Shown here piece after piece: positions 21,039 through 30,429 of a stretch of DNA of 64,000 bases. The stretch's first letter is position 1. Each line of letters begins with the position of its first letter. The position numbers were made by a program, and so were the translations under genes. Source of the stretch: Ceratothoa steindachneri (lineage: Eukaryota; Arthropoda; Malacostraca; Isopoda; Cymothoidae); NCBI GenBank assembly GCA_963969495.1, contig OZ018328.1:131589686-131653685 (forward strand). The letters run 5' to 3'. Below the pieces are notes generated by a model. The model saw only the letters and a program-made list of their open reading frames with translations. It searched no databases and was not told the origin of the DNA.

Positions 21039-22079
21039 TTTTGGGGTTTGCATCGAAGGTAGTTTAAGATTCGACCTTGCCCGGTTCATGAACGGGAAAT
21101 AGCTAAGAATTCAATGAGGATGGTGTACTTTTTAATTACAAGGTTCTTTCACAGCAATAATTCAGAGTGCAAGTTGGCCAAAAAATAACAGGTAGCTGGT
21201 ACTCGTTTAGGGTTGCAAGAAAAAGACAATAACAAAAATATACCTTTAATAACAAATAAATAAAGTTGAAATAAGTACAGGTAATTTTCCATAAATGCGA
21301 AAATCAACTGTCGGTACGAGACATAGGAGGGATAAATATGGGTTTAGTTGTCGGGTTCAGGTCGGTGATTAAAAGGGGGATTTTAATCTGCGGTTCACAC
21401 ACAGGATGGGGCGATTTGGGTAGACTTTTTAGAATAATCTGTAGGCGTCAACGATTGCAACTACTTACGTGTTCGTAGAAAAGGGCCAGTCGGGATGCTA
21501 TGACTGCAATGGGGAAGCTGGGTTACCTCACGGGACGGATGAGGGAGCACACGTAGTTTGGCCTTTGAAGATGGAAATCATCGTCAGATAATCGCCGATT
21601 GAATATGGCAGATTTTACGGATGTCGATTTAGCCTTCGTGCTCGAATTGAAATCGCCGGTGTCTCCGATCACGACGGATGAGCGTGTCCTTTGCACGTAC
21701 GCGGTCATAGGCGGGAAAGTCATGGAGTGCTACACGCTAAACCGAGTCGGGGGATTATATAGGCGCACGCTGGTGGTTGAGATATCCTGGCGGGAGCCTC
21801 CACGACTCTCGCGATCTTGGGGAAATGCAGCGAGTCATTCGGGGTAAACCGAGATAAAGATGGCGTAGAATGTTCGACGATCTTCGATCTATGCCGAAGG
21901 GCAAGAAGATGGCTGTGAAGACACGCGAGACGAGAAGAATGTGTCCCTAAGTAGATACAGCTGGGGTGTAATAAAACGCTATAGGTCAGCCTCGCTTCCA
22001 ACGCTCCATGCTGCGGTGATCTCGAGACCACGTGGGTCCAGAAGGACACGTGGTCGCCCTTCGACCTTATTCTTCTACA
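21035..22079 (-). repeat. 5' LTR of element 1
   Basis: It runs TGTAGAAG (22,079 downwards) to AAAAGGCA at 21,035 on the reverse strand. It matches 10,759-11,863 over most of its length with clearly more divergence than the element 2 LTR pair, so element 1 is older, in line with the nesting. Confidence 0.85.
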
Positions 22080-22236
22080 CTTATATATCTTTTATTTTTC
22101 CGCCTCAAGGAACTCGCCTTGTAAAACAATTTTTCTCCAAGTCTGCGAACACGCCATCCTCGCCCAATTTAAAGAGAAATCAAATTAACCAGCCAAGAAG
22201 CAGTTAATGATTAGTCCAGTCGAGTCAAAACAGAGT

Positions 22237-23070
22237 TCATCCACTTCCTTCAAGAGCTGAGACGAATAGCCTGCCTCTGAGAGGCCTTATTTTCTCCCGC
22301 TGGTATCTATAGGAAACGTCCTCTGCAAACCTACCCCTAATGAGATTATGCGCTTCTAAATGCGCGATAGGGTGATCGATCATTTGGAAGCGCATAATCT
22401 CATTAATGATAGTCAACATGTCTTTAGACAGAAACGTTCATGTCTAACTAATCCTTTGGAATTTTATGACAGTATGATTAAAAGCTATGACGACAGTAGC
22501 TCTTTCGACATAGTTTACTTAGACTTCGCTAAGGCGATTACTGACTAAACATTTTGCTCATGGAATTAGGGAAAACCTCCTACAATGGATAGAGCGTGGC
22601 TTTAGTAATCTTAAGCAAAGCGTGGTTTTAAACGGCAAATTTTTGGAGTGGAAAAATGTAACTATTGGCGTGCCCCAGGGGTCTGTGTTAGGACCATTGT
22701 TGTTCCTTATTTATGTAAACGATATGGACACCGGCATACTTGGTAAATTATCCAAATTTACGGACGACACACAAATTGGGGGTAAAATTTTAAATGAAAA
22801 CGATAGGAAATTATTTCAGCGGGATCTAGATAAAAACTTCGAATGGTCTAATAAATGGAACATGAAATTCAATATAGACAAGTGTAGAGTTTTGCACGTA
22901 GGTCGAAATAACCCATGTTTTAACTATGAAATGGGTGGTAAAATCTTATCTCCGTGGACGAGGAAAAAGATTTAGGGGTGCGGGTTTCAAAGAATTTTAA
23001 GTTTTACAATCAGTGTGGGGAAGCGTGTAAGAAGGCAAACCGAATTCCTGGATTTAAATTAAAAAAATAA
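22237..23070 (+). pseudogene. CR1-like LINE RT remnant with an inverted 5' piece
   Basis: Forward frames encode 'HLEAHNLINDSQHVFRQKRSC' in part ('LEAHNLINDSQHVF', 'KRSCLTN'), 'FDIVYLDFAKAITD' (motif A; stop where FDKVPH is usual), then at 22,622-22,975 'VLNGKFLEWKNVTIGVPQGS', 'VLGPLLFLIYVNDM' and 'KFTDDTQIGG', the FADDT motif with A changed to T. It fades after 'GKILSPWTRKK'. At the start, a perfect 18-bp inverted repeat (AATGAGATTATGCGCTTC ... GAAGCGCATAATCTCATT, 22,338-22,404) joins a short reverse-oriented piece, as seen in 5'-inverted LINE insertions. Confidence 0.8.
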
Positions 23071-23239
23071 CATATCTTAGGATGATCATTAATTGATTGT
23101 ATTAGTATTTTAAATTCTTATTCTAATGTCTCCTTTTGACCCCCAAAAGATCAATTCACCCTCCTTAGCATTAATCAACCCCTAGAATAGTTTCATTGAC
23201 CTCCATGGGTCGATATCGACCACTTTTGAGACCCCTGCA

Positions 23240-24180
23240 CTAGATTATAGGTGGGAGCTCACAGTTGTCTCACATTAGCTGCCCTCAGCTTCCACTGCGG
23301 CCTCAAGACGGTTCCAAATCTTGTCGCATGCGTTCCTCATTGTGTCTCTCAGGAGATCTTCGGACACCTCCTTGATCTTGGCCACCACCTCGTTTTTGAT
23401 GTTGCAGGCACAGCGGTTGGTCTGTTTCTCAACCCCTCCCCATACATAGTAATCCATGAAATTAAAATTCGAGGAATTAGGAGGCCAGAATGTGGCGCTG
23501 ATGAAGTCGTAGAAATTCTCCGACAACCAATTCTGACTCTTTCCGGAGTTATGGCCTTTCAGCAGCAATCCTCTACAGCCAGGGTTTGACTGCACTCTCC
23601 AGCAACTCCACAAAACCATCTGAATTATGCGTAAAATCCTGCTCAAAGATTAGAGGCAGTATGACGTCATCATCACTGGAGACACCCAAAGACCATCACA
23701 GGTTGGGAGAACTCGATCTTAATTATACATGAAACGTCCCATGGTTTGTAGACAAGTAACCTGGTCATGGCAGAAGTTTTTTACATCTGAGAAGAAACAG
23801 ATCGTTCCCAACTCAGCTGGATGCTTTAGATTGTTCATGATCTTCTTTGCCTTCGTCAAACGGTTCTCTTTGGCCGTGGCTATCAGAATTTGCTCTGTAG
23901 GAGTAGTAGCGAAAGTCTTCATTCAGGGCCAGCTCCATGCTGGTGACTCCAACACCTCTCTCTCCCTCTCGCCAAACCCGGAATGCCTTGTTTGGGTCAT
24001 CCATAACCTTCTCATAGAGTTGTTGGTGAATTTAGGCGTGCGGGCGCAAACAGAACGCCTGTTGATTTTCTTTCTGCTGGTCCCGGCTTCGTAGCCTAGG
24101 TTGCAGTTACCCATGTTACATTTTACAACCTTTACAGTATTAATAGAGCATTGGGCAATTTGATACCCGCCGCGAATCAT
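23240..24180 (-). pseudogene. Tc1/mariner-superfamily transposase pseudogene
   Basis: Reverse frames in order: an N-terminal helix-turn-helix stretch 'EAGTSRKKINRRSVCARTPK' (near 24,090-24,030), 'MDDPNKAFRVW' and 'ERGVGVTSMELALNEDFRYY' (24,004-23,890), 'HPAELGTICFFSDVKNF' (23,830-23,770; first catalytic Asp present as FSD), 'NSDG/NPGC...VELL' region, and C-terminal 'WLSENFYDFISATFWPPNSS' then 'FNFMDYYVWGGVEKQTNRCA' (23,550-23,450). The final catalytic block should read SPDLNPMDY; here it is 'SSNFNFMDY', with the Asp changed to Asn. Multiple frameshifts mean it is inactive. Terminal inverted repeats were not located. Confidence 0.85.
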
Positions 24181-24293
24181 GATGATGCAGGTAACTCTTT
24201 TCCCATATTCAGATGACTTTCATTCCTCCGTGTCAGTCAAATTTTTCTCGACCAAAACTTTACTCTGTATGCTCTTCAACACCGTTAACTATT

Positions 24294-24298
<5 letters not shown>

Positions 24299-24362
<64 letters not shown>
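24299..24362. repeat. (AT)n microsatellite
   Basis: About 32 AT units directly left of the hAT-like element; the element appears to have inserted into this array. Confidence 0.95.
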
Positions 24363-24365
<3 letters not shown>

Positions 24366-25078
24366 TGGCGACTCAGGCACTCGGGTTGTTCGGACTTAGC
24401 CCGAGTATAAATTTAGTAAAGTGAACGTGTATTTGCAAGCTGATTTAATTCCTGCCAACACTGACAGGAAGTTACAGCCCGAGATGTTATCTATAGACGT
24501 AAAAATTAAAAGTAATTAATATTCAATGTTTTCTTGAAACAATAGATTTCTATCGAAATTAGGATTTAAATTCCAATCTATGAAAGGTTTCCGTTCTACA
24601 ATATTCTTAAGGGAACGAACAAATTATCCACCAAGTCGGGCTAATACGAACGAGCCTGGTAGGTGTAAAAGACTAACTGACATCTCTTGCTTGTTGTACA
24701 TGCCGCTGTCGTTATTTGATTACTGTTATTATGTGCGTCTGTGTGTAAAGATCAGTTGTGTTTTGCTGGGTTGCATTATGTTTACTCTTAACTTAGAAAT
24801 GGAGAAATATATAGTGCTAGATATAAAAAATAAGCCATTTTGGGCTAGAAATATTCCTGAAAAACGTGAAACGCCATCAAATCAAGACGACTGGAGTTCA
24901 TGTATAAATAAGGTGAGTAATTTTTCTATTAAAACTATATTTCTACCTTATTGTTAAATTATCAGTGCACATATAAGTCTGCGGTGTGTATTACGTCTCT
25001 GACCTTCTTTTATACATGTCTCTTATGCGAAATCTTGTGATGAACCCGAGTGAAGCTGATGACCTGGAGTCGCCTCTG
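24363..25078. mobile_element. hAT-like non-autonomous DNA element with imperfect TIRs
   Basis: The left end CAGTGGCGACTCAGGCACTC and the reverse complement of the right end (CAGAGGCGACTCCAGG...CACTCGGGTT) match at their ends, with one gap. Both sides abut AT-rich 8-mers (ATATATAT and ATTATATA), compatible with an 8-bp target duplication in an AT array. CAG-starting ends and an 8-bp duplication are typical of hAT elements. No transposase is present. An ORF at 24,580-24,957 ends in a good donor site (AATAAG then GTGAGT at 24,912), but its protein is unrecognised. Confidence 0.6.
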
Positions 25079-25239
25079 ATTATATATATATATATTTAAT
25101 GTCTGAGGTTTTAGCTATTGAGTTCATGATGTAGCAAAAAAAAAGAAGAATTTTTACCACCAAGGTAAACTGTCGAGGATATTATTATTTTTAAAAGATT
25201 TCAAACCTAACTAGACAAAATGGAGCGGTTATATATGGT

Positions 25240-25880
25240 GACAGATTTTTATAGCGTGGATTTCTTTTAAATGAAACGACTGAAAATGCAGAAAAGCAAC
25301 TTTTCGGATTTATAAAGGACAACATTTTGCATCAAATAGTGGACGAACCGAATCCCCGACAGAATATCCTATAATTAATTTTGAAAAACGAAGAGAAGTT
25401 AGTTGATAATATACTTGGGAATAGCGATCACATCATAATTCCATTCAATCTAAATTTTCCAAGAAATGTTCACGAGAGTTTGTAACTCATACCCGACTTT
25501 AAATCTTACATTTTGTGTTTTTCGTGCACGCTTTAAAATATAAACGTAGATATTCCACTAGATCAATTCAGGACCGGTGAATAAATAGTGAAATTAAAAT
25601 GTCATAATATAACGTAATAGATTGTATAAATAACATTTAAAAACCAGAAATACTGTTGAGAAGCGAAACCGAAGCCTTTATTGTGGTCGCTTTGTCAAGC
25701 GCAAAATAAGAACGGCCATAGGGAACTATATAGAGGAGTTAGTATATGTGAAAAAACGAGCACAAGCGATTTATAGACATGTAAATCGTAAGCTAATTAG
25801 TGAGTGTATCGACCATTCCAGTATGCCGAGGGAGCCCTTAGTGACGATAACGGACCACTGAGCGGAGATAATTCACTGGG
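25240..25880 (+). pseudogene. CR1-like LINE endonuclease remnant
   Basis: Forward frames read 'ENAEKQLFGFIKDNILHQIV' then 'DEPNPRQNIL', 'LILKNEEKLVDNILGNSDH' and 'IIIPFNLNF'. This matches the last part of a CR1 endonuclease (FIE.F.DN.L.Q.V.EPTR..NILDLVL...GNSDH), including the terminal catalytic SDH. Downstream, 'GNYIEELVYVKKRAQAIYRH' is like the linker before RT. It has stops throughout and no RT is recognisable after 25,880. Confidence 0.65.
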
Positions 25881-26187
25881 AAACAAAATTCAACTTTTTA
25901 TTTATTGACTTAGATTTGACAGTTAATTATACGCAATTTGAGTGCGCTGAGCACGAACTTTTACTCGGTTTTGCTCTATCAGGTCCTGATTTTGTTAAAC
26001 AGACTTCTTCTTTCATCATATTCATAAAAAGGATATTTTCTCAATATTTGCTAAGTGTTTTTGAGGTTGCATATTATAATATAATTATCTATTAGAGCTT
26101 ATCTAAACTAATATTTATTTTTCTATTTTAAATTTTGAAAATAAACAATTGAAATACCTTTACAAATTGACAAAACAATCAAGTAAT
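25881..26187. other. AT-rich spacer upstream of the zinc-finger pseudogene
   Basis: No coding similarity recognised; it could include the promoter or 5' UTR of the pseudogene starting at 26,188, but no clear element is visible. Confidence 0.35.
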
Positions 26188-28974
26188 ATGTCCTCAAGCA
26201 CTAGAAAGTTCATATGCATAAACTCTCCTGATTCATTTTGCTACATACATATGTGGAAATTTTACACTTCCACATCAACGAGGAAATATAACGGACTTCG
26301 TGGAAACAGCTTACTTAGCTTATTTTAGCATACAACTGGGGGAGATCAAAATAAATCATGGGTTCCACATAAAGCCTGCACTGTATGCATTGAAAGACTA
26401 CGACATTGAACGAAGGGTTCGGAGTCAAAAATACCTTTTGGAGTTCCGATGGTAAGTTTATGATTTCATAAAACTACGTAACTTAAGTCATTTGTGTACT
26501 GTAAATTACCTTCATGTAATTGTAACTTGGGGACATAAACAACTTTTGATAAAATTCGCTTTTGTTAACGCTTCACAATTTTTTTTCCATTTCAGGTGTG
26601 GCGAGAGCCTACTAACGATGAAACAGATTGCTACTTCTGCTTTGTAAAGACTTCTTTGGGCTTCACTAAGAAAAATAAACATTGTATCGAGTACCCAAAT
26701 TTCGACACCGCAATACGACCTGTGCTACATTCAAATGAAATTCCCATTACAAATTTAAGAGTCTGCTATCTCAGGAATTAGTTGAAGATGTTTCTAAAAA
26801 TATTGTTATGCACTCTGAGGAGTCAGACACCGAATTCGCCTCAAGCGTAGTTTTAAGTGAAAGTGATCAGCAAAGGTTTAACCAAGCGGAGTTGAATGAT
26901 CTTGTAAGGGATCTAAATTTACCAAATATGGCTGCGGAAATTCTAGCTTCAAGACTTAAAAAGACAAACATGCTTAGTTCAAACACATACATTTCATTTT
27001 ACAGAAACAGAAAAAGAACTTCTTAAATATTTTAGGACAGAGCATAGTTTAGTATATTGCTGCAACATACCAGGTTTGTTAAATGAGATATGGGTTCAGT
27101 CTTACAATGCAAGTGATTGGCATTTTTTTTAGACAGCTCTAAAAGAAGTCTTAAGTGCGTGGTGCTGCATAATGACAATCTATACTGTTCGATACCAATT
27201 GGGCACTCAACAACATTAAAAGAAAAGTATGAGCATATAAAAACGGTTTTAAAACTTAGCAAATATAGGAAGCACGAGTGATCATACGAGGGGCGGTCAA
27301 TAAATTTTGCAATTCGGATATAGGAAAACGAGATATGAGGAAAAATGTTTTATTATTTTTCAATATAACTACCCTCGACTTCAATGCCCTTGCGCTATTG
27401 TCCCTGAGGCTTCGAATTCCCGACAATCAGAAATCTCCCGACTGCTGTTCAATCCACTCCTGGACGGCGAGCTGGACATCTTCATCGTCACCAAACCGGC
27501 GTCCACGCAGTGCAGCCTTGAGCTGGCGGAATAAAAAGTAGTCGCTAGGGGCCAGATCTGAACTGTAAGGGGCATGGTTGAGCTCCTCAAATCCGCACTC
27601 GCGCAGGGCAGCTTGTGCAACTCTGGCCTTGTGGACTTTGACGACATTGAAGTCGATCATTGGGCGTGAGGTTTCTAGGGACCCAACGGGCAGAGACCTT
27701 GGTCATGGCCAAATTGTCGTGGATCATGTTGATAACACTTCCATGTGATATTCCAAGTTCTCGCTCGATTTCTTCGATCTTCACTCGTCGATTTTCGAGG
27801 ATCATCCTCTCCACACGGGCCACATTGTCCTCGATGGTCACGTCTGACGGGCGTCCTGGACGGGGGTCATCTTCAAGGGACTCACGACCATGGCGGAACT
27901 CCCTATTCCAGCCAGCAATGGTTGCATAGGAAGGGGCGGTGTCGGTGTACACTGCAACCATGCGTTCATGGATCTCTTTTGCATTCTTGCCTTCCTTGGT
28001 CAAAAATTTGATCACTGCGCGCTGCTCAAGCTTTCCCATTGTTGAAAAATTTGTGACTGACGATCTTCAATCAGCTACTGCTTCTTAAATAGACGAGGCA
28101 GGAGCGTGCGGCTGCAGGTCCTGACTTTTCATAACTTGTCCTAACACCCCAACAAACAGCTATCCCCCTTGCTCTGTTTTTCCCTACTGATTTGCAAAAC
28201 CTATTGACCAACCCTCGTATTTGTTGACTTAAAAATGGTCAATTTTCTGCTAGGGAAACAAGCAGGGTATACTAAATATCCCTGCTTCCTTTGCTTATGG
28301 GACAGCAGAGCTAAGGGAGAACATTATTCCAAAACAAATCTGGCAGCACGAACATCACTTACTGTCCGAGAAAAAAATGTAATTAATCCACCTTTAGTGA
28401 GCAGAGATAAAATCATATTTCCTCCTCTGCATATCAAACTAGGTCTCATGAAATAATATGTAAAAGCTTTAGATAGAAACGGCGAGTGTTTCCAACACAT
28501 AATTTCAAAATTCTTAAGTTTAAGTTATGAAAAAATCCAAGCTGGAATTTTCGACGGTCCACAAATAAGAACATTAATTAAGGCCAGCATTTTTTCTAAT
28601 GTCATGAATGAACGCGAAAGAAATATCTTGTTATCATTCCTGGACTTGATAAAAAGCTTTTTAGGAAATTATGGGCAGATAACTACGAAGTAGTCGTAAG
28701 AAAACTTTTAAAGTACTACAAAGAGCTAGCTGCAATATGAGCATAAAAATGCATTTTTTGAATGGTCATCTTGAGCAATTTCCAACTAATTTAAGTGCTG
28801 TAAGTGACGAACAAGGGGAGAGATTCCACTAAGATATTAAAATTATGGAGGAATGTTATCAAGGACGCTGGGATTGCCACATGATGGTTGATTATTGCTG
28901 GTGCTTGAAAAGACCTGCCGTCAACAACCAAATACTCTAGAAACTCCTATAAAAGAAAGTTTTTACCAGAGTGA
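26188..28974 (+). pseudogene. Intron-bearing zinc-finger pseudogene of an uncharacterised arthropod multicopy family, split by mariner
   Basis: From ATG at 26,188 the forward strand reads 'FICINSPDSFCYI' and, after a 4-bp insertion, 'CGNFTLPHQRGNITDF'; then 'QNKSWVPHKACTVCIERLRH' and a stop. Exon 1 ends 'IPFGVPM' at GTAAGT (26,452); the 144-bp intron ends TTTCAG (26,595) and exon 2 opens 'VWREPTNDETDCYFCFVKT'. Further on: 'FNQAELNDLVRDLNLP', 'LHNDNLYCSIPIGHST', [mariner], 'VDLKMVNFLLGKQAGYTKYP' then 'CFLCLWDSR', 'PPLHIKLGLMK', 'AGIFDGPQIRTLI', 'SDEQGERFH', 'YQGRWDCHMMVDYCW', ending 'SYKRKFLPE' before a stop at 28,972. Cys/His pairs (C-x7-C-x2-C; C-x2-C twice) suggest metal binding. I recall this family as uncharacterised and multicopy in arthropods; its function is unknown. 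Stops and frameshifts make this copy dead. Confidence 0.8.
27288..28217 (-). mobile_element. Internally deleted mariner element in the zinc-finger pseudogene
   Basis: It is bounded by TA on both sides (27,286-27,287; 28,218-28,219) with imperfect inverted ends CGAGGGGCGGTCAATAAATT and CGAGGGTTGGTCAATAGGTT. At 930 bp it is shorter than the usual 1.3 kb. The reverse-strand transposase starts at 28,039 with a paired-HTH region ('MGKLEQRAVIKFLTKEGKNA', 'GRPSDVTIEDNVARVERMI', 'RELGISHGSVINMI') and reaches 'WVPRNLTP'. It then jumps in another frame to the C-terminal block 'VHKARVAQAALRECGFEEL', 'YSSDLAPSDYFLFRQL'. The first and second catalytic Asp regions are deleted; only the third (SSDLAPSDY) remains. 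Confidence 0.9.
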
Positions 28975-29044
28975 AAACTTCATATCTCTTTGTTGTTTTA
29001 TTTTAAGTCATTTCTATCATTATAATGTAATTTTACAATAGTTT

Positions 29045-30084
29045 TGTGGGGGAAATTCCACGTGGAATTTCTTTTTCAGCATGGAAGTGACGTCCATGCA
29101 CTGGAGAAGGTTCTAGAATTTGGTGAGGCTTAAATTGGTAAGCCTTCCCCTTCCCCCCATCCACAAGCGGTAGCCTCGAACCGCGTCCACCTCCGACCAC
29201 CTTTTCGCAGGTTAGAATCGCCTCGACGTGAAAATTCAAGGCCATTAGAGAGTAGCGCTGTTTTCCCCACCCCTGCAGGGGGAGCCTCTTATATATAGGG
29301 CTCGTCTTCCAGGTGGGAGACACAGAGTTGAGGAGTCTCGCCCGGACCCAAGAAGATTCCCCTAGTTCCAAGTTAGGTGCTAACAACAAAGCAAAGTGAC
29401 AGCTGAACTTTTTGTGTGTTGAAATTAGCCCCAGCCAGTGAGGTAATTCCATTTGACGATCGCCACCGAGCGATTTTTCCGACTCCACTCATCAACTCCT
29501 GTCGAAGCCCTCCGCGTTCCCTCCTCGTTTTCGGGTAGCCGAAATACTCGCCCCTGGACCGGACGCTACCGCCCCCCTTCCTTGGAGAACCGTCATCACG
29601 TTAACTTCCCGGCCAGAAGCTCCGAGCGCCCTCGCCTCACGTTTATTGCCTGCAGAAGACATCCGTGAAGTCTTACCCTGACGTCTCACCCGGAATCCTC
29701 CGTAAGCCAACCCCTCCCCTCCCTTCAGCAACCCATTTGAGTTAATCCTCCCCATTTTGAATAGTCTCCTTCTGTAACGCATTAATTTCTAACTTCAGAG
29801 TCTGATGCATAACTCTGCAATTATCCCCTTGTTTACCGATGTAATTTTGCCCATTAATTCTCTTATTTTATGTAAATAAAATGATATTTTTGTTAAAGCC
29901 TCTTTAAATAACCTTAAGCTTTGCCATTGCTCAAAGTTTACCTGACCTCTTTGCAATCTTTTCTCACTGTTCCGCGCGTCGAAACTCGTGGAGTTCCGTC
30001 CCTATTCGGTTCGCCTTTAAGTTATTGGTCTCTCCCCCATAGATATAATATGGTATTGATATAATGTAATATCATACCACGACA
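29045..30084 (+). repeat. Solo LTR (family S), forward
   Basis: It runs TGTGGGGGAAATTCC to ATACCACGACA and is flanked by the 5-bp duplication AGTTT (29,040-29,044; 30,085-30,089). TATATATAGGG near 29,290 is a likely core promoter and AATAAA near 29,876 a polyadenylation signal. No internal retrotransposon region adjoins it, so it is best explained by LTR-LTR recombination. A diverged copy in reverse orientation is at 31,108-32,119. Confidence 0.9.
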
Positions 30085-30429
30085 AGTTTGAACTGCATGT
30101 ATTGATAAAAATTGTAAATAAATGCTAACGCATGACTTCTTTTATGGTCCTAATTTTGAAAAAAACTGGAAAATAGCGCATGGGCTGTTCACAAGAATCA
30201 GGACCTGATCGAGCTAAACCGAGTTGAAATTCGTTTTCAGAGCACAAAAATTACTAATAATCAAGTGCCATATATCATTCAACAAAATACGTGTTCCTCA
30301 GTGAATATATGAAAAAATTTTTCAAATATTTTTACCATGGAAGATATAATTTACTTACAGTACAAGACGTATAAATTTCAATGAAGAAGTAATACTTTCA
30401 TATTTCAACCTTAAAATAAAATTAGTATG

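Larger units (their letters stand above)
10759..22079 (-). mobile_element. Ty3/gypsy-type LTR retrotransposon 'element 1' (outer, interrupted)
   Basis: Two related direct LTRs (10,759-11,863 and 21,035-22,079), both TG...CA when read on the reverse strand, bracket a reverse-strand gag, protease and partial integrase. A primer-binding site at 20,981-20,965 lies inside the upstream LTR, and a purine-rich tract (GATGGGAGGGA) precedes the downstream LTR at 11,874-11,864. The gag gene is split by forward-strand element 2 (14,097-20,018). RT and RNase H are absent. The protease runs straight into the integrase N-terminus, as expected if the parent family has the integrase upstream of RT, like element 3. 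Flanking target duplications are not clear because the left flank is (AT)n. Confidence 0.85.

Noticed and set aside
24179..24424. Forward ORFs with Tyr-Ile repeats
   Set aside because: Translation of (AT)n; the same applies to frames across 57,410-57,496 and 62,040-62,128.
27381..28011. Forward ORFs (87-89 codons) within the mariner
   Set aside because: Antisense shadows of the reverse-strand transposase.
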